Made by a program: the position numbers and the translations under genes. A DNA stretch of 64,000 bases, taken from NCBI GenBank assembly GCA_030653385.1, contig JAURZM010000055.1:1-64000 (forward strand), given 5' to 3'. The notes beneath the pieces are model-generated. The model was not told where the DNA came from. It made no database searches and was given only the letters and a program-made list of their open reading frames with translations. This DNA comes from Rubrivivax sp. (GTDB taxonomy: Bacteria > Pseudomonadota > Gammaproteobacteria > Burkholderiales > Burkholderiaceae_C). Within the stretch, counting starts at the first letter, position 1; the number at the start of each line of letters is the position of its first letter. This document shows, in pieces, positions 1 through 8,600 of the stretch.

Positions 1-19
1 CCATGAGTACATGGCCCAA

Positions 20-34
20 CCGGAGGGCCTCCGG
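20..34. repeat. Short perfect palindrome in the non-coding left edge
   Basis: CCGGAGG-g-CCTCCGG is a perfect 7-bp inverted repeat with a one-base centre, followed by a G run. The first 211 bases hold no credible gene and no recognisable promoter. GC-rich palindromes of this kind are common between genes in Burkholderiales. No T run follows, so it is not a clear terminator. Confidence 0.4.
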
Positions 35-211
35 CGGCCCCTGCGGGGGGGCTGGAAGAGAGGAAGTCCGAACCCAAGACAGTCAGGCCAACCCGGTCTG
101 ACTCAAGCCAACAGGCCTCCTCGAAACCCGGTGCGGTTCACTTTCATGGTCTGATCTTGTCGACATTAGGGTAACCAAGTTTGCCCGATCGCTGCCTGAC
201 CGCTTGTTAGC

Positions 212-2059
212 ATGCCCGGCTCAAACCCTGGCTGCCAGCGTCTCAGTTTTGTGCCTTCTTCCTCCGACAACCCTGTTCGCGCCGACGTCGGCGACATGGC
301 GGGCACCCCCGGCCGCCGCTGGCAGGCCACCACCCCTGCCGCTTTCGCCGCCGCCGCCGCTGCCTTGCCAGCCCTGCTGGCCTACAACGTCTCCCCCTCA
401 CCCACCTTCCTGAACCAGGCCCTGGCCTTTGCGCTGTGGGGTGGTTTCGTGGTGTTGACGGCGTCGGCCGCAGGGCGCGGGCTGTGGCGTCTGAACACGG
501 CGCTGGGCTTGATGATCTTGGCGGCTGCAGCGTCCTGGCTGTTCGGCAGTTTGCCGGCCAGCCTGGCTCTGGCCAGCATCGGCACGCTGGCGGCCGCCGC
601 GCTCTTGTCGGTGGGTGGAAACTCTGCAGCCGCACGGCCCGACGCCCCTTCGCTGTTTGCCGCCTTCAGCTGGGCCTGGCTGGTGGCCGGTGCGCTGTGT
701 GTGCTGGTGGCGCTGACTCAGGTGTTTGCCCCCGGCCTGCCCGACGGAAAGTGGATCGCCGTCTCGGGCAGCGTGGGTCGCGCCGTGGGCAATATGCGGC
801 AGCCCAACCACCTGAGCAGCCTCTTGCTGTGGTCGTGCATCGCCGTGGTCGCTTTGCTGGAACTGCGCCGCCTGGCGCTGCGGCCCGCGGCGGGCCTGAT
901 GGCAGCCTTTGTCTTTGCCGTGGTGCTGACCGCTTCGCGCACCGGCCTCGTCAGCGTGTTGCTGCTGGGCCTGTGGGGCCTGCTGGACCGCCGCCTGGAC
1001 AAGCCCACACGCATTCTGCTGTTGTGCACACCGCTGATCTACGCGCTGTCCTGGTGGGGCATGGCGCAATGGGCCACGTTGGCCGACCACCGTTTTGGCG
1101 GCGCCGAGCGCCTGGCCGAAACCGACATCTCGGGTTCACGCTTCGGCATCTGGAAAAACACGCTGGCGCTGATCCAGGCCCACCCGTGGACGGGGGTCGG
1201 TTGGGGCGAATTCAACCTGGCCTGGACGTTGACGCCCTTCCCCGGCCGGCCCACGGCGTTTTTCGACCACACGCACAACCTGCCGCTGCAACTGGCGGTT
1301 GAACTGGGTCTGCCCTTGGCCAGCGTCGTGTTGGCCTTGCTGCTGTGGGCGCTGGGCCGCGCCGCGCTGAACGCCTGGCGCTCGGACAGCGACACCGGTC
1401 TGGCACAACGCTGTGCCGTGTTGATGGTGGTGATGATTGGTCTGCACAGCCTGCTGGAGTACCCGCTGTGGTACGCCTACTTCCTGCTGCCCGCCGCCTG
1501 GGCGCTGGGTTTTGCGGTGCAGCAGGCCGGCCCGGCATCGGACTCCCCCGGCGGCAATGGCCAGCCGCGCTGGCCCGCCACGCGCCTGGCCCTGCTGGCG
1601 GGTGGCGGCGTGCTCATCGCCGGCGCCCTGTTTTCGGTCTGGGACTACAGCCGCGTGACCGCCATCTTCCAGGCCAAGGCGGGTGACCCACCGCTGGCTC
1701 AGCGCATCGCACGTGGCCAGCGCAGCGTGTTTTTTGCCCACCACGCCGACTACGCAGCCGTGACCTCGGGTGTGCCGACCGCCACCCCGGCCAACGCCGA
1801 CCGGGCCTTCGACCGTGTCAGCCACTACCTGCTGGACACGCGGCTGATGATCGCGTGGGCGAAGTCACTCGCCGCTCGGGGTGAACTCGATCCCGCGCGC
1901 CACCTGGCCGCGCGGCTGCGTGAATTCAACAAGGCCGACGCCGAGAAGTTCTTCGAGAGCTGCCCACCAGCGGCCGTGCCCGCAGCGCCCGGCCTGCCGT
2001 TCCAGTGTGAACTGCCCGACGTGGCCCAGCGCTGGCAAAACTTCGTGCCGGCGCGCTGA
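212..2059 (+). CDS. Wzy/PglL-type O-antigen ligase or O-oligosaccharyltransferase
   Basis: This is a polytopic inner-membrane protein of about 615 residues, with roughly ten or more hydrophobic segments between residues 40 and 490 and a soluble C-terminal tail. A large periplasmic loop carries WTGVGWGEFN and then DHTHNLPLQLAVELG, the Wzy_C pattern (HN..LQ...E.G) of O-antigen ligases and PglL-type enzymes that move lipid-linked glycans to lipid A or to pilin. The C-terminal third fits the extra domain of the betaproteobacterial pilin-glycosylation ligases, but no pilin gene is visible upstream, so the acceptor is unknown. The start is uncertain. Neither ATG 212 nor in-frame ATG 296 has a good ribosome-binding site, and the first 28 residues look non-native, so 296 is the more natural start. 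WaaL or Wzy remain alternatives to PglL. Confidence 0.8.
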   Translation: MPGSNPGCQRLSFVPSSSDNPVRADVGDMAGTPGRRWQATTPAAFAAAAAALPALLAYNVSPSPTFLNQALAFALWGGFVVLTASAAGRGLWRLNTALGLMILAAAASWLFGSLPASLALASIGTLAAAALLSVGGNSAAARPDAPSLFAAFSWAWLVAGALCVLVALTQVFAPGLPDGKWIAVSGSVGRAVGNMRQPNHLSSLLLWSCIAVVALLELRRLALRPAAGLMAAFVFAVVLTASRTGLVSVLLLGLWGLLDRRLDKPTRILLLCTPLIYALSWWGMAQWATLADHRFGGAERLAETDISGSRFGIWKNTLALIQAHPWTGVGWGEFNLAWTLTPFPGRPTAFFDHTHNLPLQLAVELGLPLASVVLALLLWALGRAALNAWRSDSDTGLAQRCAVLMVVMIGLHSLLEYPLWYAYFLLPAAWALGFAVQQAGPASDSPGGNGQPRWPATRLALLAGGGVLIAGALFSVWDYSRVTAIFQAKAGDPPLAQRIARGQRSVFFAHHADYAAVTSGVPTATPANADRAFDRVSHYLLDTRLMIAWAKSLAARGELDPARHLAARLREFNKADAEKFFESCPPAAVPAAPGLPFQCELPDVAQRWQNFVPAR

Positions 2060-2069
2060 CCGGGCAGCT

Positions 2070-3233
2070 TCAACGCAGCCGCAGCAGCGGCGTCAGCTCG
2101 TCCAGGCCCACCACCTGCACACCTTCGGCCAGGCTGTAGCCCCGCTGCACGGGTGCAACGACAAAGGTGCGGTCAGGCTTGACGTCTTGCAGGGCCTGCC
2201 AGAAACCGCGTGCGGGCTTGGGCGCCGACGACAGCTTGATCTCGAAGGCCCATGTCTGCCCCTGCACCTGCACCACCAGGTCCAGTTCAGCGCCAGCCGA
2301 CGTGCGGTAGTAACCCAGCACGGCGTCGCCCGGCAGTGCCGCCGCAATCTGCTCGATGACAAAACCTTCCCAAGACACACCGGCAATCGGGTGGCCCTGC
2401 AAAACCTGCGCATCGGCAATGCCCAGCAGCGCATGCAGCAGGCCGCTGTCACGCACGTAGATGCGCGGCGACTTCACCAGCCGTTTGCCCACATGCGCCA
2501 GGTGCGGTTGCAGGCGGCGCACCACCAGCGCGTCCACCAGCAGGTCCAAGTGCCGCGCCACCGTGGTGTGCGAAGCACCGCCCAGCGCCAGGCCCAGCTG
2601 CGAAGCATTGAAGGTTTGGCCCTGAAGATGGGCCAGCATGGTCCAGAAGCGGCGCAGGGTTTCGGCTGGCACACGCACACCCAGTGCCGGCATGTCGCGG
2701 TGCAGGAAGGTGCGGATGAAGTCCTGGCGCCAGGCCAGCGACAGTTCATCCGATGCCGCCAGGTGGCTCAGCGGGAAGCCGCCACGTTGCCACAGGTGCT
2801 GCAGGCTGGCCAGGTCGTGGCTCACCTCGCTGGCCAGGAAGGGTGTCAGCTCGGCGTAGGTGGCGCGCCCGGCCAGCGATTCGGACGTCTGCTGCAACAA
2901 AGGCCCCGAAGCCGAACCCAGCAGCAGGAAGCGGCCGGCACGCCGGTGGGCGTCGATCTCGGGGCGCAGGGCGCGAAACAGGTCGGGCAGCGTCTGCACT
3001 TCGTCCAGCACCACCAGGCGGTCGCGCAGCGGCGGGAAAAACAGCTCGGGCCGGGCCACGGCCGCGCGGTCGGACTCGCGCTCCAGGTCCATCACCACCG
3101 CGCCCGGGTGCTGTGCGGCCAACTGCTGCGCCAGCGTGGTCTTGCCCACCTGGCGCGGGCCCAGCAGGACCAGCACCGGGCTGCGCGTCAGCGCCTGCTG
3201 CAGCGCGGGCTGGAGTTGGCGGGTGAACATCAT
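2070..3233 (-). CDS. AAA_14 / DUF4143 family ATPase
   Basis: The 387-residue protein has an N-terminal P-loop ATPase domain: Walker A GPRQVGKTT near residue 25 and Walker B LVVLDEVQ near residue 75. From about residue 190 a DUF4143-type C-terminal domain follows, with the family's R.Y..DSGLLHALLGI-like stretch. These two-domain proteins are widespread and sporadically distributed in bacteria and archaea. Their function is not established, and nuclease-like or toxin-like roles have only been suggested. The gene lies 90 bp downstream of moaC on the same strand and ends only 10 bp from the opposing ligase gene. Its start codons (ATG ATG) sit inside a perfect inverted repeat, which suggests that its expression is tightly controlled. 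Confidence 0.85.
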   Translation of the reverse strand: MMFTRQLQPALQQALTRSPVLVLLGPRQVGKTTLAQQLAAQHPGAVVMDLERESDRAAVARPELFFPPLRDRLVVLDEVQTLPDLFRALRPEIDAHRRAGRFLLLGSASGPLLQQTSESLAGRATYAELTPFLASEVSHDLASLQHLWQRGGFPLSHLAASDELSLAWRQDFIRTFLHRDMPALGVRVPAETLRRFWTMLAHLQGQTFNASQLGLALGGASHTTVARHLDLLVDALVVRRLQPHLAHVGKRLVKSPRIYVRDSGLLHALLGIADAQVLQGHPIAGVSWEGFVIEQIAAALPGDAVLGYYRTSAGAELDLVVQVQGQTWAFEIKLSSAPKPARGFWQALQDVKPDRTFVVAPVQRGYSLAEGVQVVGLDELTPLLRLR

Positions 3234-3272
3234 TGCATTTTGATCATGCCATGATCAAAATGCAATGATGTT
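3226..3272. promoter_or_regulatory. Perfect 23-bp-arm inverted repeat over the ATPase start codon
   Basis: Two 23-bp arms (right arm ends ...AAAATGCAATGATGTT) are exact reverse complements around a single central C. The repeat is AT-rich against very GC-rich surroundings. It spans the start codon of the AAA_14 ATPase and about 40 bases upstream. As DNA it could be an operator for a dimeric repressor. As RNA it would fold into a long hairpin hiding the start codon. No T run follows, so a simple terminator is unlikely. Confidence 0.8.
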
Positions 3273-3323
3273 TAAGTGGGCAGAGACGTGTCAGGGCGCC
3301 ATCGAGGCGCTGATCAGACCTCG

Positions 3324-3803
3324 TCAAGCGCCCTGCCAGTGCCCCGACTTGCCGCCGCTTTTTTCCAGCACGCGGATACCGCCCATCACCATGCCCCGGT
3401 CGGCGGCCTTGCACATGTCGTAGACGGTCAGCAGGCCCACCTGCACCGCGGTCAGCGCTTCCATCTCGACACCGGTGCGGCCCAGCGTTTCCACCTGCGC
3501 GGTGCAGTGCACGGTGTGGGTGTCGCTGTCCAGTTCGAAGTCCACCGCCACGCGGGTGATGGGCAGCGGGTGACACAGCGGCACCAGGTCGGCCGTGCGC
3601 TTGGCGCCCTGGATGGCCGCGATGCGCGCGATGCCGATGACGTCGCCCTTTTTCGCCTGGCCGGTGGCCACAAGCTCGAAGGTGGCGGGCTGCATGCGGA
3701 TGTGGCCGGTGGCACGGGCCACGCGGTGGGTTTCGGCCTTGGCCGACACATCGACCATGTGGGCCTGGCCTTGGCTGTCGAAGTGGGTCAGCGGTGAATT
3801 CAT
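3324..3803 (-). CDS. moaC: Cyclic pyranopterin monophosphate synthase MoaC
   Basis: MoaC converts 3',8-cyclo-7,8-dihydro-GTP into cyclic pyranopterin monophosphate in molybdenum cofactor synthesis, in the cytoplasm. At 159 residues it has the usual length. The family signatures are intact: LCHPLPI near residue 75, [20 protein letters not shown] around residue 110, and [12 protein letters not shown] with the catalytic Lys and Asp, followed by LEKSGGKSG. The ATG at 3803 gives the normal N-terminus MNSPLTHFD. No other mo-cofactor gene is nearby. It diverges from the M48 protease gene across about 145 bp. Confidence 0.96.
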   Translation of the reverse strand: MNSPLTHFDSQGQAHMVDVSAKAETHRVARATGHIRMQPATFELVATGQAKKGDVIGIARIAAIQGAKRTADLVPLCHPLPITRVAVDFELDSDTHTVHCTAQVETLGRTGVEMEALTAVQVGLLTVYDMCKAADRGMVMGGIRVLEKSGGKSGHWQGA

Positions 3804-3948
3804 TTGGGTGGGCGCAGGTTCACATGCAGAAACATGCCGGTGTCATGATAGCCACCAGCCTGCGGGATGCCTTGAAGCCGCAAGCCCGGGCAGGGAACGC
3901 ATCCGCCGCAGACCCGTCCAAGCCCAGCCCGCACTTCACGCCCACGCC

Positions 3949-5592
3949 TTGAACCCTTCCGCTTCTGCCGTCACCCCACCCTGGCGCCGCCTGCTGGCCG
4001 CTGGTCTTGCGGCTTCCACGCTGTTGAGCGCGGTGCTGACACCCGCCGTGGCACAAGCCCAGGTGCGTCTGCCGGCGTTGGGTGAATCGGCATCCGACGA
4101 CCTGTCCGTCAGCCAGGAAAGGCGCATCGGCGAACAGATCATGCGCGAAGGCCGGCGCGACCCGGCCTACCTGGACGACCCGGTGCTGCTGGAATACCTG
4201 CAGCAACTGTGGCAGCCGCTGGTGGAAGCGGCGCGCAAACAAGGTGACATCAACCCGGAAACCGACCGCGCCTTTGCCTGGGAAGCCTTCCTGGTGCGCG
4301 ACCGCAGCGTGAATGCCTTTGCGATGCCCGGGGGTTACATCGGTGTGCACCTGGGTTTGATCGCGCTGACCAACGCGCCCGACCAGCTGGCGTCGGTGCT
4401 GGCACACGAGTTGACCCACGTCACGCAGCGCCACATCGCACGCAGCATCGCGCCGCAGCAAAGCGCTTCGCTGATGGCGGTGGCGGCGCTGCTGTTGGGG
4501 GTCATCGCGGCGAGCCGCAGCAACAGCATCGACGCGGCCAATGCCGCCATTGCCACCGGCCAGGCCGCGGCGGTGCAGACCCAGCTGAACTTCTCGCGCG
4601 ACATGGAACGCGAGGCCGACCGCGTGGGTTACAGCGTGCTGCAGGCGGCGGGGTTTTCCACCGCCGGCATGGCGTCGATGTTCGAAAGGCTGGACGCCGC
4701 GACACGGCTGAACGACAGTGGCGGTTTCCCCTACCTGCGCAGCCACCCGCTCACGGTGGACCGCATCAGCGAAGCCCGCAACCGCACGCTGCTGTCGGGC
4801 GCCAAGCCGCCGCAGCCGACCCTGCTGCACGCGGTCATGCAGGCGCGGTCACGCGTGATGATGGACGACAGCGCGCAGGCGTTGCAGCGCCTGAACGGCG
4901 GCAGTTCGTCGCCGCTGCTGGCCGACCGCGTGGGCGCGGCGTACGCCGGCGCGCTGGCTGCATCACTGCTGCGCGACCACGGTCGCGCACAGGTGCTGGC
5001 CGCCGACGCCATGGCGCAGGCCGTCACCGCTTCGCCGCGTGAACCGGCGGCCGAACGCGTGATCCTGCTGCTGCAGGCACAGCTGCAATTGGCCCGTGGC
5101 GACGCCGCAGCGGCCGTGGCCACGCTGGACACGCTGCGCAGCAGCGAACTGGGCAAGGGCCGGCAGCGGCCGCCGCTGCTGCTGCGCGCGCAGGCCCTGC
5201 TGGCGCTGCAACGCAACGAACCCGCTCGCGAAGGCCTGGCCGCGACACTGCGCGACAGCACCGAAACCCTGCAGACCTGGGTCGCCGACCACAGCCAGGA
5301 CGCCGCCGCCTGGGAACTGCTGGCCGCCACCAGCCAGGTGCTGGACCTGCGCCTGCGCTCGATGCGCGCCGCCGCCGAAGCGCGTGCAGTGGTGGGCGAC
5401 CTGACCGGCGCCATCGACCGCCTGCGCGCTGCGCAGCAGACCTCGCGCGGAGCCACGGGGCAGGACTTCATCGAAGGTTCGGTCATCGATGCCCGCCTGC
5501 GCCAACTGGTGGCGCAACGGCGGCAATTGCAGCTGGACGCACGCGACCCCACGGGCCGCGATCGCAACCCCGAAGAGCCGCTGCCGCAGTAG
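3949..5592 (+). CDS. M48 family metalloprotease with TPR-like C-terminus (BepA/YfgC-like)
   Basis: This is a periplasmic zinc protease of the BepA type, which in E. coli helps assemble or degrade the LPS-transport protein LptD and other outer-membrane proteins. A signal peptide (LLAAGLAASTLLSAV... ending AQA) opens the protein. The zinc motif HELTH lies near residue 153, with the third ligand in DMEREADRVGY. The helical C-terminal half (from about residue 300) fits TPR repeats. The family is about 490-550 residues, and this one is 547 if it starts at TTG 3949. The ORF track extends it to 3595, but that stretch lies over moaC and reads as shadow sequence. No strong ribosome-binding site precedes the TTG, so the exact start is uncertain. 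Confidence 0.88.
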   Translation: MNPSASAVTPPWRRLLAAGLAASTLLSAVLTPAVAQAQVRLPALGESASDDLSVSQERRIGEQIMREGRRDPAYLDDPVLLEYLQQLWQPLVEAARKQGDINPETDRAFAWEAFLVRDRSVNAFAMPGGYIGVHLGLIALTNAPDQLASVLAHELTHVTQRHIARSIAPQQSASLMAVAALLLGVIAASRSNSIDAANAAIATGQAAAVQTQLNFSRDMEREADRVGYSVLQAAGFSTAGMASMFERLDAATRLNDSGGFPYLRSHPLTVDRISEARNRTLLSGAKPPQPTLLHAVMQARSRVMMDDSAQALQRLNGGSSSPLLADRVGAAYAGALAASLLRDHGRAQVLAADAMAQAVTASPREPAAERVILLLQAQLQLARGDAAAAVATLDTLRSSELGKGRQRPPLLLRAQALLALQRNEPAREGLAATLRDSTETLQTWVADHSQDAAAWELLAATSQVLDLRLRSMRAAAEARAVVGDLTGAIDRLRAAQQTSRGATGQDFIEGSVIDARLRQLVAQRRQLQLDARDPTGRDRNPEEPLPQ

Positions 5593-5645
5593 TCGGAGCA
5601 GTAGTCGGAGCAGTCGCGCCAGAATGGGCCATCGGGAGGTGGCTC

Positions 5646-8600
5646 ATGCAGGTGGGTTCGACAAAGGGTTGGCTGAAGCTCGACCCATGGCCGCAGCTGA
5701 GCTCACTTGCGCTGGTGCTGTTGGCGGGACTCGGCGCAGCGCAAGCCGCTGCGGTGACCCAGGTCACCCCCCAGGGCGAGGTGGGCGAAGTGCGCCAGGT
5801 CTCGATCCGTTTTGACAGCGCCGTGGTGCCGGCCGGCGACCCACGTGCAGCAGCACCCTACACGCTGCAGTGCAACGGCAGCACACCGGCGGGTGAAACG
5901 CGCTGGCTGAACGAACGCCAGTGGGTCTACGATTTGCGTGAACCCTTGGCCTCGGGCCAGCGGTGCACGCTGAAACCCGCTGCGGGTTTTGTGCCTTTGG
6001 GTGGCGGAACAGGCAGCACGACCAGTGCCACCCCGGCCGGCTTCAAGGACTACAGCTTTGCCACCGGCGCGCCGCTGGTGCTGCAGGTGCAGCCCTGGCC
6101 GGGTTCGACGATCGAAGAAGACCAGCACTTCCTGCTGCGCCTGAACGGCGCGCCCGACCCGGCCAGCGTGCGCACATCGGCCTGGTGTGAAGTGGAAGGC
6201 CTGGGCGAGCGCATGCCGGTGCGGCTGCTCGAAGGCACCGAACGCAGCGAGGCGCTGCGCCTGATGCGGCGCGACACCCGCAGCGGCCACTTCGTGCTGC
6301 TGGCCTGCCAACGGCCCTTTGCCGCCGAAGCCGGTGTGCGGCTGGTCTGGGGGCCGGGCATCGCGTCGGCCGGGCAGGCGCAGATCGTGTCCAAACGCGC
6401 GCAGCGTTTCCAGTGGAAGGTGCGCCCGCGCCTGCTGGCCGAGTTCAGCTGCGAACGCGAAAGTGCCCGTGCGCCCTGTTTGCCGCTGCGGCCCATGGTG
6501 CTGAGTTTCAACGCCCCCGTGCCACGCGCGCTGGCACTGGCCGCGCGCTTGCAGCCTGCGCAGGGCGCAGCCTTGTCGCCGCAGGTGGATGCGCAAGACC
6601 GCGGCGCTACTTTGCGCGAAGTGCGTTTTGCCGCGCCCTTGCCCGAGAACACGCGCTTCAAGCTGACCTTGCCACCGCAGGTGCAGGACGAAACCGGCCG
6701 GCCGCTGGCCAACGCCGGCAGTTTTCCGCTGGACGTGGCCACCGGTGCGATGCCGCCGCTGGCACGTTTTGCCGGCGCGCCTTTTGGCATCGTCGAAGCC
6801 GGCAGCTCGGCGGCCGAACCGGCGATGCTGCCTCTGACCCTGCGCCATGTGCAGGCCGACCTGCAAGGTGCCAGCACCAGCGGCCGCGTGGCCATCAAGC
6901 ACATCAACCCCGGCAGCAGCGACGAGACCCTGCTGAAGTGGATGTTGCGCCTGCAGAAAGACCACGACGAACAGTTCAAGACCCGCGAACAGCCGCTGCT
7001 GGCCCAGGAAGCCGACGTGCGCCGCGCCGACCTGCCGCAGCTCACCACCACGCAGCCACGCGCCACCGAAGTCATCGGCGTGCCGCTGATGCAGCGCGGT
7101 TACCACGTGGTCGAGGTCGAGTCGCGCATCCTGGGCCAGGCGCTGCTGGAATCGAAGGCGCCGATGTACGCGCGCACTGGCGTGCTGGTCACCAACCTGG
7201 GCGTGCACTTCAAGCGTGGCCGCACGTCCAGCCTGGTGTGGGTGACCACGCTGGACCGCGGGCGGCCGGTGGCCGGCGCGAAAGTGGCCGTCAATTCCTG
7301 CCGCGGAGTGCCGCTGTGGAACGGCAGCACCGACGCCAACGGCATCGCACGCGTCGACCGCAGCTTCGACGACACGAAAGACGACAACTGCGACGAAGGC
7401 AACGGACTGTTTGTCACCGCGCGTCACGCCGACAAGATGGGGCCCGACATCGGTTGGGTCTTCAGCCGCTGGAACCGGGGCATCGAACCGTGGCGCTTCA
7501 ACATCGCCAGCCAGGGCCACGGTGCACCGGCCTCGACACAACGTGCGCACACGGTGTTCGACCGCACGCTGCTGCGTGTGGGCGAAACGGTGTCGATGAA
7601 ACACTTCGTGCGCGAAGAGACCCTCAGCGGCCTGGCGCTGCCCGCGGTGGACACGCTGCCCACCGAGGTGGTGCTCACGCATGTGGGCAGCGACGCGGTG
7701 GTGAAGCTGCCGCTGCTGTGGCCGGCGCGGGCTGGTGCCGGCGGCCCGGCACGCTCGACGGAAAGTCAGTGGCAGATTCCGCGCACCGCCGCGCTGGGCC
7801 TGTACGACGTGGCACTGCAGCGTGGCGACACGCGCCTGGGCAGCGGCAGTTTCCGTGTCGAGGCTTTCCGTGTGCCCTTGGTCGATGCACGCCTGTCCGG
7901 CCCTTCGGGTGTGCTGGTGGCGCCCACCGAACTGCCGTTTGCGGCGCAGCTGAATGCACTGGCGGGTGGGCCGATGGCGGCCGCGCCGGTCACGCTGTCG
8001 GCGCTGCTGCGCCCGGCCGCGCCGCAGTTTGCGGGCCATGAGGAATTCAACTTCACGGCAGCTCGGCCTGATCCGTCACAAGATGAAGACAGCGGTGACG
8101 CCGGCGACGGCAGCGTGCTGGTGGCCGACAAGCTGGCCGCCACCACCGACCGCAACGGCGCCGCGCGACTGGTCGTGCCCAAACTGCCGCCACTGAGCGG
8201 CCCGGCCGACCTGCAGTCCGAACTGACCTTCACCGACCCGAACGGTGAAGTGCAGACCGTGAGCCAGCGCCTGCGCTTGTGGCCCGCCGCCGTGGTGGTG
8301 GGCCTGCGCCTGCCCGGCTGGGCCGCTGCACGTGGCGAGGTGCCGTTCACAGCGCTGGTGCTCAGCACCGACGGCAAGGTGCTGCCAGGCCGCGCGGTGC
8401 AGGTGCAGGCCGTGCAACACACGACGATCAGCACACGCAAACGCATCGTCGGTGGCTTCTACAGCTACGACAACCGGCGCGAGAGCAAGCCGCTGGGTGT
8501 GGTGTGCAGCGGCAACACCGACGCGCAAGGGCGGCTGAGTTGCAGCGCCAAGCTGCAGGTGTCGGGCGAAGTGGAATTCCAGGCCACGGCCAAGGACGAC

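Noticed and set aside
50-160. Sequence resembling RNase P RNA pieces (GAGGAAGTCCG and GAAACCCGG...GGTTCAC)
   Set aside because: The pieces are about 70 bases apart, one has a deleted base, and the specificity domain and long helices of RNase P RNA are absent. Most likely coincidence in GC-rich DNA.
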